46,599 nucleotides of DNA from NCBI GenBank assembly GCA_020060215.1, contig JAGVAP010000134.1, forward strand, positions 1 through 46,599, read 5' to 3'. The notes under the pieces are model-generated. The model had not been told where the DNA came from and did not search any database. It saw only the letters and a program-made list of their open reading frames with translations. A program made the position numbers and the translations under genes. This document shows positions 28,789 through 37,078 of this stretch, piece by piece. The first letter of the stretch is position 1. Each line of letters starts with the position of its first letter. This stretch comes from Deltaproteobacteria bacterium (GTDB lineage Bacteria; Desulfobacterota; DSM-4660; Desulfatiglandales; HGW-15).

Positions 28789-28990
28789 CAGGATGAACAG
28801 GATCAACAGGATAAGATTACATTACGAAGACAAAATTCTACTATGGAGGCCCCTAGAAGTATTTCTAAGCTCCCAATTGGGATTCCTCCGGTCAGGAGAG
28901 CTTGCAGGATGGGTTTCGCTCCGCTCCACCCATCCTACAGTGCGGTGACAGATTCGTGCCTCCCTATCCTGTTGATCCTGTTATCCTGTC
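28789..28990. repeat. Composite repeat: inverted ACAGGAT units enclosing a GGATGGGT hairpin
   Basis: Outer arms are GACAGGATGAACAGGATCAA (from 28789) and, inverted, TATCCTGTTGATCCTGTTAT (from 28970). Between them AGGATGGGT (28906-28914) pairs with ACCCATCCT (28928-28936) around a 13-nt loop. The right arm runs into the last codons of the 2-oxoacid oxidoreductase gamma-subunit gene and supplies its stop codon. Confidence 0.75.
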
Positions 28991-29551
28991 TAAACTCTTC
29001 CCTGAGATGTGGGACTCGGCCAGCTTCAAGCCTGCTTCGAGCGCTGTCTTGTTCAGGTCGAGGAGGTCCTGAGGGACGCGGTTTTCCAGCACCTTCGTAA
29101 CGGACTCCGTGCTCACCAGCCGTGTGAGGCCGAGCATGGCCCCAAGAACGCAGATGTTGTAAACGACGGGCTTACCGACCTTTTCCATGACCGTCCCATA
29201 CATGGGGAGCGCAAGCTGCCGGGCATCCACTTTTCTCTCCTGCTTCACAAAGTGGCTGTCCGTGAGAAGCAGGCCGCCCGGCCTGATGCTGGAAGAGAAC
29301 TTGGTGTACGCCTCCTGCGTGAGGCAGATGAGGATGTTGGGCTGGGTCACCTTGGGGAAGCGGATTTCCCTGTTGGAGATGATCACGTCGGCCCGGGTGG
29401 CGCCTCCCCTGGCCTCAGGCCCGTAGCTTTGCGACTGGACGGCGTTCAACCCCTCATAGATGACCGCGGCCTCCGCCAGGATGATCGAGGCGGTGATGAC
29501 CCCCTGTCCGCCGGAGCCTGAAAAGACGATCCTGTACCTTTCCTTCTCCAT
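28964..29551 (-). CDS. korC: 2-oxoacid:ferredoxin oxidoreductase gamma subunit
   Basis: A 195-residue gamma domain of the pyruvate/2-oxoglutarate/branched 2-oxoacid:ferredoxin oxidoreductase family. It shows the family start IVFSGSGGQGVITASIILAE and SQSYGPEARGGATRADVIIS, where the nucleotide part of CoA or the interface is bound. It lies 2 bp after the beta-subunit gene and has no ferredoxin domain of its own. The C-terminus LDRITGSTG is encoded by the dispersed ACAGGAT repeat. The gene order D-A-B-C with four separate proteins is as in KorABCD and VorABCD enzymes. Confidence 0.93.
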   Translation of the reverse strand: MEKERYRIVFSGSGGQGVITASIILAEAAVIYEGLNAVQSQSYGPEARGGATRADVIISNREIRFPKVTQPNILICLTQEAYTKFSSSIRPGGLLLTDSHFVKQERKVDARQLALPMYGTVMEKVGKPVVYNICVLGAMLGLTRLVSTESVTKVLENRVPQDLLDLNKTALEAGLKLAESHISGKSLDRITGSTG

Positions 29552-29553
29552 GG

Positions 29554-30357
29554 CTACCGGCCCTTTCTCGATCTCTCCACGACCTTCGCATACTCGGCGC
29601 AGTATTCCGGCCGCTCTTCATCCACAAAGATTCCCCTCTCGATCAAGGTCTTGTCCTGCTCCTTCTTCCCGGAGCCGACCGGGGTGGTCCGGTCCCTGTA
29701 GTGGTTCATCATCTCCACGGCGTCCCCCATCCTGTTCTTCCTTCCGAAATAGGTGGGGCACTGGGAAAGGATCTCCACGACGCTGAACCCCTTGTGGCTG
29801 ATCGCCTTCATCAGAAGGTCCTTCATGCCGGTTGCATGGTAGGTGGTCGTTCGGGCAACGAAGGATGCGCCGGCTCCCCTGGCAAGCTCCACGATGTCGA
29901 AGGATTCATAGATGTTCCCGAAGGGGGCGGTCGTGGCCATGGCGCCGTAACCGGAGAGGGGGGAGAACTGGCCTCCGGTCATGCCATAGATGCTGTTGTT
30001 CATGATGACGGCGGTGATGTCGATATTCCTTCGGGCCGCGTGAATGAAGTGATTGCCTCCGATCGCGAGGGCGTCCCCGTCGCCCATGGGGACGATGAGG
30101 GTGAGCTCGGGACGGGAGAGTTTGACGCCCGTGGCAAAGGCGAGGGCCCTGCCGTGGAGAGTGTGCAGGGTGTGAAAGTCCAGATAGCCCGATATCCTGG
30201 CCGAGCACCCGATGCCGGTCACCATCACAATGTCGTTCTTCCGGATCCCCAGTCCGGCAATGGCCCTGATGAGGTTGTTCATCACGATGCCGTGCCCGCA
30301 CCCGGGGCACCAGATGTGCGGCATGAAGCGCTCTCTAATGTATTCTCTCACTGGCAT
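29554..30357 (-). CDS. korB: 2-oxoacid:ferredoxin oxidoreductase beta subunit (TPP-binding)
   Basis: A 267-residue thiamine-diphosphate subunit. The entry motif HIWCPGCGHGIVMNNLIRAI and the TPP/Mg site GDGDALAIGGNHFIHAARRN with MNNSIYGMTGGQFSP are all present. It decarboxylates the 2-oxoacid together with the alpha subunit. The ATG at 30357 has AGGAGC 5 bases upstream and is preferred over a TTG 13 codons earlier. It is separated from korA by about 190 bp that hold a copy of repeat A, probably a later insertion into the operon. Kor versus Vor or another 2-oxoacid specificity cannot be decided from the motifs alone. Confidence 0.93.
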   Translation of the reverse strand: MPVREYIRERFMPHIWCPGCGHGIVMNNLIRAIAGLGIRKNDIVMVTGIGCSARISGYLDFHTLHTLHGRALAFATGVKLSRPELTLIVPMGDGDALAIGGNHFIHAARRNIDITAVIMNNSIYGMTGGQFSPLSGYGAMATTAPFGNIYESFDIVELARGAGASFVARTTTYHATGMKDLLMKAISHKGFSVVEILSQCPTYFGRKNRMGDAVEMMNHYRDRTTPVGSGKKEQDKTLIERGIFVDEERPEYCAEYAKVVERSRKGR

Positions 30358-30400
30358 TGACGCTCCTGCTCCGTTTGCCTCCTGAAATATCGTCAAGTCA

Positions 30401-30526
30401 GAGGTTTCAGTGTTCAGGTGTCATGAGATCGATGGATTACCGGCCGACACCCGGAACCTGACACCTGACACCCTGTCCTGTCCGATCCAACTGGCCTCGG
30501 GCGGCGGCAAGCGGCCCCGCTCACTT
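30401..30526. repeat. Dispersed repeat A, copy 2, inside the kor operon
   Basis: Shares GTTTCAGTGTTCAG, TCGATGGATTACCGG, AACCTGACACCTGACACCCT and GGCAAGCGGCCC with copy 1 at 12011-12148, in the same order and strand. It lies between korA and korB. Confidence 0.75.
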
Positions 30527-30546
30527 CTAACCTCCGACCTCTGTCT

Positions 30547-31695
30547 TCAGACGCCCCGCCCCTGGATCAACCGCAGGATGTTCCGGATATCGGTAGGGCT
30601 GATAAACACGCCGTCGATGCGGTTCGCCAGAAAGACCTTTTCGGGGTCATCGACCGCCTTCTTGACCTCTTGGAGGACCTGTCCCATGTTCATCTCCACC
30701 ACCATGACGAACTTGGCCTTCTCGCACCTCTCCCGCACGATTTCAGCGGGGAAGGGCCAAAGGGACTGCAGCTCGATCAGCCCCAATCTCTCGCCCCGGG
30801 CCCTCCTGTTCTCCACCACGTGAAGGGCGGACCTGGCGGGCGCTCCATAGGAGATCAGCACCCCGTCCGCATCCTCCAGAAAGAACTCCTTGAACCTGGT
30901 GATCTCCTTCACCCTGCCCTCGATCTTGTCCACCAGGTGGCGCATGAGGCCGTGGGCGACCTGGGGGCTGTCGGTGGGGAAACCCCACATGTCATGGGCA
31001 AGTCCGGTCACATTGTACCGGTGGACCCCTCCGAAATCGCTCATGGGCAGCCGGCCGTCTTCCCTCGGGAGGTAGGGATGGTAATCGGTTCCCTCCTTGA
31101 CCGAGGTCCGCAGCCGCTTGACCAGGGGGATCTCGTCGGGCTCGGGCATGACGAGTCTCTCCCGCATATGGCCGACGACCTCGTCCAGCAGCAGGATCAC
31201 GGGCGTCCGGTAGGTCTCCGACAGGTTGAAGGCCTCCACGGTCACGGCAAAGAGGTCCTGATGATTGGACGCGGTGAGGGTGATGATGGCGTGGTCCCCA
31301 TGCGTTCCCCAGCGCGCCTGCATGATGTCTCCCTGGCTCACGCGCGTGGGCATGCCGGTGGAGGGCCCGGCCCGCATCACGTTGACCACCACGCACGGCA
31401 CCTCGGCCATGATGGCGTACCCGATGGCTTCCTGCTTCAGGGAAAAACCGGGGCCGCTGGTGGCGGTCATCGACTTGAGGCCGGTGAGAGACGCCCCGAT
31501 GATCGCGCACATGGAAGCGATTTCATCTTCCATCTGGATGAACTTGCCCCCCCTTTCCGGAAGGCGTCGCGCAAGGGCCTCGGCGATCTCCGTGGAGGGT
31601 GTGATGGGGTAGCCTGCGAAGAAATCGACACCCGCGTAGAGGGCGCCTTCCACGCAGGCCTCGTTCCCCTGCAGAAAGAGGATGTTTCCGCTCAT
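30547..31695 (-). CDS. korA: 2-oxoacid:ferredoxin oxidoreductase alpha subunit
   Basis: A 382-residue alpha subunit with the family start LFLQGNEACVEGALYAGVDF and FAGYPITPSTEIAEALA, then MEDEIASMCAIIGASLTG and SGPGFSLKQEAIGYA, which bind the thiamine pyrimidine side. Later FGGVHRYNVTGLAHD and the ENRRARGERLGLIELQSLWP domain are regular. It starts in a 4-base ATGA overlap with the ferredoxin gene upstream. It forms an alpha-beta-gamma-delta enzyme with the neighbours, making acyl-CoA, CO2 and reduced ferredoxin. Confidence 0.94.
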   Translation of the reverse strand: MSGNILFLQGNEACVEGALYAGVDFFAGYPITPSTEIAEALARRLPERGGKFIQMEDEIASMCAIIGASLTGLKSMTATSGPGFSLKQEAIGYAIMAEVPCVVVNVMRAGPSTGMPTRVSQGDIMQARWGTHGDHAIITLTASNHQDLFAVTVEAFNLSETYRTPVILLLDEVVGHMRERLVMPEPDEIPLVKRLRTSVKEGTDYHPYLPREDGRLPMSDFGGVHRYNVTGLAHDMWGFPTDSPQVAHGLMRHLVDKIEGRVKEITRFKEFFLEDADGVLISYGAPARSALHVVENRRARGERLGLIELQSLWPFPAEIVRERCEKAKFVMVVEMNMGQVLQEVKKAVDDPEKVFLANRIDGVFISPTDIRNILRLIQGRGV

Positions 31696-31940
31696 GGGTC
31701 TTCCGATTCGGGACCTCCTTGCTCCTGCCTTACCTCTATGGCCATATCCGGGCAGCGGATCTCGCAACCCCCGCAGGCGATGCAATTTTCCGGATGGGAC
31801 CAGGCGGCCTTGTCGCGCTCATCCCTGGTCAGCGCCTGCTTGGGGCAGAAGGCGATGCAGATGCCGCATCCTTTGCACCACTCGCGGTTGATCTCCACAA
31901 CAGCCCTTTTCACGGCCTTGCCCTTGGTCTTGGTCATCAC
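31692..31940 (-). CDS. korD: 2-oxoacid:ferredoxin oxidoreductase delta subunit (2x[4Fe-4S] ferredoxin)
   Basis: An 82-residue ferredoxin-like subunit with two 4Fe-4S motifs, CKGCGICIAFCP and CIACGGCEIRCP. It passes electrons from the TPP subunits to soluble ferredoxin. The basic N-terminal leader (MMTKTKGKAVKRAVVE) is usual for KorD. A GTG at 31940 and an ATG at 31937 are both possible; CGGAG is better spaced for the GTG. First gene of the korDABC order. Confidence 0.92.
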   Translation of the reverse strand: MMTKTKGKAVKRAVVEINREWCKGCGICIAFCPKQALTRDERDKAAWSHPENCIACGGCEIRCPDMAIEVRQEQGGPESEDP

Positions 31941-32065
31941 GTACTTCGTCTCCGGAAATCGAATGCGTTCTCAACATAGCCGGAGGGAAAGGGAGCGTCA
32001 AGAGGATGTCCAGGATCGCGATCTCTTGTTCGTAATCCGTCCGAAAACCCCTTCGCGAAAACCCG

Positions 32066-32087
32066 GAAGGGGCCAAAAGGCCCCTTC
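32066..32087 (-). terminator. Likely terminator after the zinc-finger membrane protein gene
   Basis: GAAGGGGCC (32066-32074) pairs perfectly with GGCCCCTTC (32079-32087) around AAAA. Read on the minus strand it lies 35 bp after the stop at 32122 and is followed a few bases later by a short TTTT. The T tract is weak, so termination is likely but not certain. Confidence 0.55.
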
Positions 32088-32121
32088 ATGCGGCGTTCGA
32101 CGCTCCTTGTGTGGAAGGCGC

Positions 32122-33066
32122 TCACTGCGGCTCAGGTGAAGAACTGACCGCCTCTACGGTAAACTCGCTCAGGTTTTCAGGGAGGCTCTCGATCACAATG
32201 GAAAACGGGATCTGCCCTTCGGCCTTGACTCGGGCGTTGGCATTCTCCCGGCCGGCGCGATTCTTCAATTCCTTGTTGATCTCCTCTATGCTCATGGTCT
32301 TGAGTTGCTCTTCGGCGAAGACATTTCCGGCGTAGGCGAGCTTGGTCTTCACGACCTGGCCCTTGTCGTCCAGCAGGGAACCTTTCACCAGGATGAAGCT
32401 TCTGCCCTTCGGATAGTGATTGGTGACCACTCCCTGGATCACAAACAGCTGTCCCTCTTTATCGGACTGGACGAAGCCGCCCTTGACATTGGCGAAAGAA
32501 AGCCTGGCCACCCCCATGTCGGAGACGTCTACCTTCTGGGGCGGTTTCAGGAGGGAGAGACTTTCAGGAAGCAGACCGGGGGCGAAGTAGTAGACCGACG
32601 CCGTACCCGCCAGGAGGATCAGTACCAGGATGAGAATGACCGGCAGAGCGCGAAAGGACTTCTTTCCCTGGCGGGGAGTCTCGGCCTCTTCATCCGGTTC
32701 TTCCAGATCCAGGTTTTCATGATCCGGCGGCCGGTCACCGACGGCGTCCTCTTCGCCCGGGACCCCATCCATCGGACCCGCAGCCGGGACCTCTTCATCC
32801 AGCGCCTTCTGGAATGCCTGGTCGAAATCCACGTCGCGGCCCGTTCCCGGCCGGGATTCCTCCCGTTCCGCAAGGATCGGAGGGGAGTCCAGGGCCACCG
32901 TCTCCTCCAGCTCCATGCGGCCGGAGCCCTTTCCGGTCTCCGGCTCAGGGGGATATGCGGTGAAGACATTCTTGCAGACCGAACATCTGACCTTGGAGCC
33001 CTCTCGCTTCAACAGGGCCTCGTTCAGGTTGAATTTCGATCGGCACCCCTCGCATTCAATGATCAT
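32122..33066 (-). CDS. MJ0042-type zinc-finger membrane protein (DUF3426)
   Basis: A 314-residue protein. It opens with a zinc ribbon, IIECEGCRSKFNLNE and VRCSVCKNVFTAYPP (two CxxC knuckles), then about 90 acidic, probably disordered residues, a single TM helix (PVILILVLILLAGTASVYYF), and a C-terminal domain of the DUF3426 type (VVTNHYPKGRSFILVKGSLL, GNVFAEEQL). That last domain is typical of these proteins and would be periplasmic. Function is not known. The ATG at 33066 is chosen because the zinc-finger domain begins there. It stands 23 bp after the hpt stop and may be co-transcribed with it. Confidence 0.85.
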   Translation of the reverse strand: MIIECEGCRSKFNLNEALLKREGSKVRCSVCKNVFTAYPPEPETGKGSGRMELEETVALDSPPILAEREESRPGTGRDVDFDQAFQKALDEEVPAAGPMDGVPGEEDAVGDRPPDHENLDLEEPDEEAETPRQGKKSFRALPVILILVLILLAGTASVYYFAPGLLPESLSLLKPPQKVDVSDMGVARLSFANVKGGFVQSDKEGQLFVIQGVVTNHYPKGRSFILVKGSLLDDKGQVVKTKLAYAGNVFAEEQLKTMSIEEINKELKNRAGRENANARVKAEGQIPFSIVIESLPENLSEFTVEAVSSSPEPQ

Positions 33067-33089
33067 GGTTGCCCTCCATCTTTCGTTGC

Positions 33090-33602
33090 TTATTTGAGCA
33101 CACAAATGTCCGGCAGGTACCTGAACTGTTCGTCATAGTCCAGACCGTATCCCACAAGGAAACCCTCCTGCACCTCGAACCCGCAGTAATCGATGTGAAC
33201 GGCCTTCTCCCTACGCTCTTTCTTGTCGATCAGGGCGCATAGCCGAACCGATTCAGGACCCATCTGCCGCAGCCCGTCGATGATGCGGTTCAAAGTCAAC
33301 CCCGTATCCACAATGTCTTCGACAAGGATCACAGGTTTACCAAAAAGGGGGAGCTGAACCTCCCTGACGAGCTTCACATCCCCGCAGGAGTTTCGGCCGG
33401 AACCATAGCTCGAGGCACCGATAAAGTCGATCTGACAGGGGATCGTCAGGTGCATGACCAGATCGGAAAAAAAGAAGACGGCGCCCTTGAGAACCCCGAT
33501 AAAGACAGGTTCTCTCGAACGATAGTCAGAAGAGATCTCGGCCGCCAATTCGCCGACCCTGGCCAGAATGGCCCGGCGCTCTATGAGGATTTCCCTGTTC
33601 AT
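33090..33602 (-). CDS. hpt: Hypoxanthine phosphoribosyltransferase
   Basis: Purine salvage enzyme, 170 residues, converting hypoxanthine or guanine plus PRPP to the nucleotide. The PRPP loop VILVEDIVDTGLTLN and the N-terminal GVLKGAVFFFSDLV segment are typical; IDFIGASSYGSGRNSCG is the flexible active-site loop. C-terminal GYGLDYDEQFRYLPDICVL is the family ending. A good promoter stands about 60 bp upstream on the same strand. Confidence 0.95.
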   Translation of the reverse strand: MNREILIERRAILARVGELAAEISSDYRSREPVFIGVLKGAVFFFSDLVMHLTIPCQIDFIGASSYGSGRNSCGDVKLVREVQLPLFGKPVILVEDIVDTGLTLNRIIDGLRQMGPESVRLCALIDKKERREKAVHIDYCGFEVQEGFLVGYGLDYDEQFRYLPDICVLK

Positions 33603-33664
33603 TCCCGGTTTCCTTTCGCCATGGGAGGCATCACACCGGCCGATCAGATTTTCGTTGCCTGTGC

Positions 33665-33693
33665 ACCTTACGGTATTTACTTTGTTTTGTCAA
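33665..33693 (-). promoter_or_regulatory. Sigma-70-type promoter upstream of hpt
   Basis: On the minus strand TTGACA (33688-33693), 17-bp spacer, TAAGGT (33665-33670). The -35 box is perfect, the -10 moderate. It would give a leader of about 55 nt. Confidence 0.5.
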
Positions 33694-33810
33694 TGGGATA
33701 AGCGGCGACAAGGTCCACGGGTCCGGAAAGGTCCGGGGTCCGGGGACGACCGGCGCGCTCCCGGAGCGCCGGCGCGGCGTGTGCCGCAGGAGTGGGGAAC
33801 GCATGACCCC

Positions 33811-34236
33811 TTATTGGTCCAGGAACGGGAGCGGCACCTCCTTCCTGTATGCAAGGGCCTGGCAGGAGGCGATCAGCACGTCGTTGCGGTCTCTCACCTT
33901 GATTTCATAGGTCGCGGTCTTGCGGGAACGGTGGATCTCCTGCGATTCGGCTCGGAGGGTGGAGCCTGGTTCCGGCGGGTTGTGGTAAGTCAGGGTCATG
34001 CTCAAGGCAACGGCGACCGTGCCGTGCGCATTGCACGAGAACTCGAACGCCGCATCGATCAGGGAGAAGATAGCCCCCCCGTGGACCGTGCCGAAGATAT
34101 TCGAATGGTCCTCCCGAGGCTTCATCTCCACCACCGCGCGCCCCGGCCCGAGTTCCACCAGGGTGATTCCGATCAGGTTTGCATACCTCTCCTGCCGTGC
34201 GCGCTTCTTCAGGGCTTCAATCGGGTCCTTGGTCAC
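33811..34236 (-). CDS. PaaI-type hotdog-fold thioesterase
   Basis: A 141-residue single hotdog domain of the PaaI/YbgC-like acyl-CoA thioesterase superfamily. The signature is the loop NIFGTVHGGAIFSLIDAAFE, with the Asn, the His-Gly-Gly and the Asp that make the active site in PaaI. Such enzymes release CoA from aromatic or small acyl-CoA esters, often as housekeeping. GTG at 34236 is chosen because CAGGAGG lies 8 bases upstream; the longer reading frame before it has no ribosome site. It is flanked by unrelated genes, so no pathway can be assigned. Confidence 0.88.
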   Translation of the reverse strand: MTKDPIEALKKRARQERYANLIGITLVELGPGRAVVEMKPREDHSNIFGTVHGGAIFSLIDAAFEFSCNAHGTVAVALSMTLTYHNPPEPGSTLRAESQEIHRSRKTATYEIKVRDRNDVLIASCQALAYRKEVPLPFLDQ

Positions 34237-34299
34237 AGATAAACCTCCTGAGTTCCGGTATCGCTGAGATAACGAGCATCCAGAGACCAGCATCCAGCA

Positions 34300-36717
34300 T
34301 CAGCCGGTGCAGGGGAGGGCCTTCGCTTCACGAAGGCTGGTGCCTCCGCTCTCGGGGTCCCCGCACCCGCCCACAGGCGCGGCCGGGAAATAGACATGGA
34401 AGGAGGTGCCTCCCGACCTCTCGCAATCACCTCTTTCCCTGCAGAAGACGCACCTGCCGATGTCTCCCGCGCACACATCGCTGTCCTTGGGCAGGTGACG
34501 ACACCTTGAAGAGGTCATGGTGATCTTGAAGCCATATCGTTCTGCAAAGATCTTCATCCGGAGCAGATCGGCGCCCTTGCCACCGGCATTGAAGTCGAAG
34601 GGTCTCCTGGAGGAGTAGGCCATGGTCTCCTGGGTGGTGAAGAACCCCTCGAAGATGCGGATTTGGTTCTCCGCGGTGATCCCGACGCCGCGGTCGGCCA
34701 CCACCAGTTCGGCGCCGTTGCCTTTCTTCTGTACGATGACCTCTATCCTGCCCCCGTCAGGGGTGGCCTCCACTGCATTGCGGACCAGGCCGTCCACCAC
34801 CTTCCGCAGCACCTCTACGGGCACGCAAATCCGGGGCACAGGATGCAGGCTGGTCTTCATCTCCACCTGCCGATGGCCGAACATGGACCGCAGGGGTTCG
34901 ATCCGCTCCTTCACAAAAGTGTGCAGGGAGACCTCCGCAGGCCGGGCCTCCCGAGGCCCATACACCTCGCCGATCCTCCGGCGGATGGATTCCACCAGGG
35001 GACCTTCTCCCGCCATGTCGGCCGCGAAGGCCTGGAGCTGATCCTCGCATTGGTCGAGGAGAAGGTTCAGGAGGTCATGGACCCTGTAGGACCTCCCCTC
35101 CATGATGTCTTCAACCTCATACTGAATACCGAGGATGCGGTCGAGGTTCCTTCGGGCCCTTTCGATGGTCGGTTTCCAGCTCTCCTCTGGCAAGGCACCC
35201 ATCCGCCTGGACAGGATGTTCAGACAGGCCAGGAGAACGGCGACCGGGGTTTTCAGCTCGTGGCTCAGACGATTGATCATCCTGTCCTTGGCCCGGTTGA
35301 GGCTGCTCACTTCCCTGTACGCCCGTTTGATCTCCCGGGAAAAGCGGGCGTTCTCGATGGCGGGGGCCACCGTGGAGCCGATCATGCTCAGGATTTCCAC
35401 ATCCTCCTGATCGAAAGCGGACTCCTTCTTGTTGATGGCGCAGAGGACCCCGATGATGCGGTCGCCGCTCTTTATCGGGACGTCGAGCATGGACCGTGAA
35501 TTGTATCCAAGCTGTTGATCGACCACTCCATAGTAGTCCGGATCCTTGGACGTATCATGGACGATGATCGGTTCGCCGGTCTTGATCACCTTGCCGGAGA
35601 CCCCCTTGTCCGCCGGATATCGGATCTCCTTGGCCCTTTGCTGGGTGGCTTCGTCGTCGTAAGCGGCACCCAGAAAAAAGAGCTCCCCTTTCTCCTGATC
35701 CAGCAGGATCACCAGGGCGCCTTCCACCCCCAGGACCCTCCTGACCTCTCCGCTGACGTAGTCGAGCAGGTCTTCGAGATCCGGATAGATCGGAAGGGCC
35801 GTGCTGATGTGGATCATGGCCTCCCGTATCCTGGCCAGCTGTTTCTCCTGGGTGATGTCCCTCAGGAGAACCAGCTCCCCTGCGGGTTCGGAGTCTGCCT
35901 CCGAAAAGACCACCCCCCTCATGAGCACATCCAGCAGCCTTCCGTCCTTGGTGAGCCTTCTGCTCTCGTGCCGAAGGATCATCTTATCCCTTTTCAGCCT
36001 CTCGATGCTGTTGCGGACCTCTTCCTCGTGCTCGGGGGGGACGTACGGAATCCGCTTCCCCTGCAGTTCTTCCAGTGTCCAGCCGAAGGTCTCGGTAAAG
36101 GCAGGGTTCAGGTAGGTCACTTTGCCGTCGAGCGTGAAGACCACCAGGGGATAAGGGAGAAAGTCCAGGAGGGTCCTGTACCTCATCTCGGCGACGTGGC
36201 TTGCGTCGTAGGCCCACTGAAGCCGCAGCTCCGACTCCCGCAGCGCCTCCTGAGCCCGCACCCTCTCGGTGACATCCCGGGCAATCCCCCTGAAACCCAC
36301 CCTCTCGCCTTCAGCGTTCGTGATCAGGTTGGCCGAGAGCTCCACGTGCCGGGAGTGGCCCTCCTTATCGATGGTTTCCCAGAGAAGATCGGAGATCCCT
36401 TTGCCCGTGCGGTATATTCCGTTGAAGAGGTCGAATGCAGCCCTGGCCCGGTCCGGATCCATGAACCTGCTGAAATTCCGCCCACGGACGTCCTCTTCCG
36501 GGTAGCCGAACACCTTGCATAGGGCCTTGTTGAAATAGGTGAAATTGCCCTGAAGGTCCACCTCATACACGCCGTCGTCGATATTCTCGATGAATGCCCT
36601 GTATCGCTCTTCGGAAGCCCCGGAACTCTCGGAGGAGGCATCGGACGTGCGGCTGTTTGAGTTTTCGGGCCGACCCGCATGTGCGGGCCCGGTCCCTTGT
36701 TCTTGGGTCTTCTTCAT
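34300..36717 (-). CDS. PAS-PAS-GAF histidine kinase with Cys-rich insert in the ATPase domain
   Basis: A soluble 805-residue sensor kinase. Order of parts: two PAS/PAC units (about 37-155 and 180-295; ENIDDGVYEVDLQGNF and PLVVFTLDGKVTYLNPAF), a GAF domain (about 310-460; PADKGVSGKVIKTGEPIIVH), HisKA with His486 in LSHELKTPVAV, a long helical linker, then HATPase (GLVRNAVEATPDGG; DRGVGI; GKGADLLRMKIF). Near the end a block of five cysteines, spaced C-X9-C-X6-C-X2-C-X5-C (residues about 739-765), precedes the last strand GGTSFHVYFP. It may bind a metal or Fe-S cluster. ATG at 36717 is chosen; a TTG three codons earlier is possible. No response regulator is adjacent, so it is an orphan kinase here. 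Confidence 0.92.
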   Translation of the reverse strand: MKKTQEQGTGPAHAGRPENSNSRTSDASSESSGASEERYRAFIENIDDGVYEVDLQGNFTYFNKALCKVFGYPEEDVRGRNFSRFMDPDRARAAFDLFNGIYRTGKGISDLLWETIDKEGHSRHVELSANLITNAEGERVGFRGIARDVTERVRAQEALRESELRLQWAYDASHVAEMRYRTLLDFLPYPLVVFTLDGKVTYLNPAFTETFGWTLEELQGKRIPYVPPEHEEEVRNSIERLKRDKMILRHESRRLTKDGRLLDVLMRGVVFSEADSEPAGELVLLRDITQEKQLARIREAMIHISTALPIYPDLEDLLDYVSGEVRRVLGVEGALVILLDQEKGELFFLGAAYDDEATQQRAKEIRYPADKGVSGKVIKTGEPIIVHDTSKDPDYYGVVDQQLGYNSRSMLDVPIKSGDRIIGVLCAINKKESAFDQEDVEILSMIGSTVAPAIENARFSREIKRAYREVSSLNRAKDRMINRLSHELKTPVAVLLACLNILSRRMGALPEESWKPTIERARRNLDRILGIQYEVEDIMEGRSYRVHDLLNLLLDQCEDQLQAFAADMAGEGPLVESIRRRIGEVYGPREARPAEVSLHTFVKERIEPLRSMFGHRQVEMKTSLHPVPRICVPVEVLRKVVDGLVRNAVEATPDGGRIEVIVQKKGNGAELVVADRGVGITAENQIRIFEGFFTTQETMAYSSRRPFDFNAGGKGADLLRMKIFAERYGFKITMTSSRCRHLPKDSDVCAGDIGRCVFCRERGDCERSGGTSFHVYFPAAPVGGCGDPESGGTSLREAKALPCTG

Positions 36718-37078
36718 GTCGTCCAAGAGGGCTCGTGCGTGGTGCTTACGCCCTGCCGTGAGCGGTGCGCTGTGCTGCGCGATTGGGCGGAATCACAACT
36801 GTAGCGGAAACCAAGCGTCTTTGCCACGACATTTTTGTTGTCATCTTTTTTCCTGCCGTGTTAGTTAAAGTGCCCATCCGGAAATGATATATTCGGATGT
36901 GCGGGGATCAGCGATCGGCAGTCAGCGGTCAGCTGAAGAGATAGAGGAAGCATGTGTTTGGCTGAAGGCTGAAAGCCGACGGCTGAGAGCTCGATCCGGA
37001 AGTCCTGGATCTCCGGATCGGCGCTGGTTGGCCGGTGTGCGTCAGAAATGGACTATCTCTGACGGAGGGAGGAATGGC
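36718..37078. other. 361-bp divergent region between kinase and DUF1573 genes
   Basis: No gene seen. It includes a small hairpin CATCCG...CGGATG (36875-36880/36894-36899) around an AT-rich centre, and dispersed repeat B copy 2 (36906-37021). The ribosome site GGAGGGAGGA for the DUF1573 gene is at its right end. Confidence 0.6.
36906..37021. repeat. Dispersed repeat B, copy 2
   Basis: Same order of parts as copy 1 at 2958-3057: GATCAGCGATCGGC, a run of GCTGAAGGCTGAAAGC-type units, then a hairpin GATCCGGA...TCCGGATC at its right end. Both copies end a few tens of bases before a start codon. Confidence 0.65.

Noticed and set aside
30670..32139. A 489-codon open frame on the plus strand
   Set aside because: Lies opposite korA and korD, which carry clear cofactor motifs.
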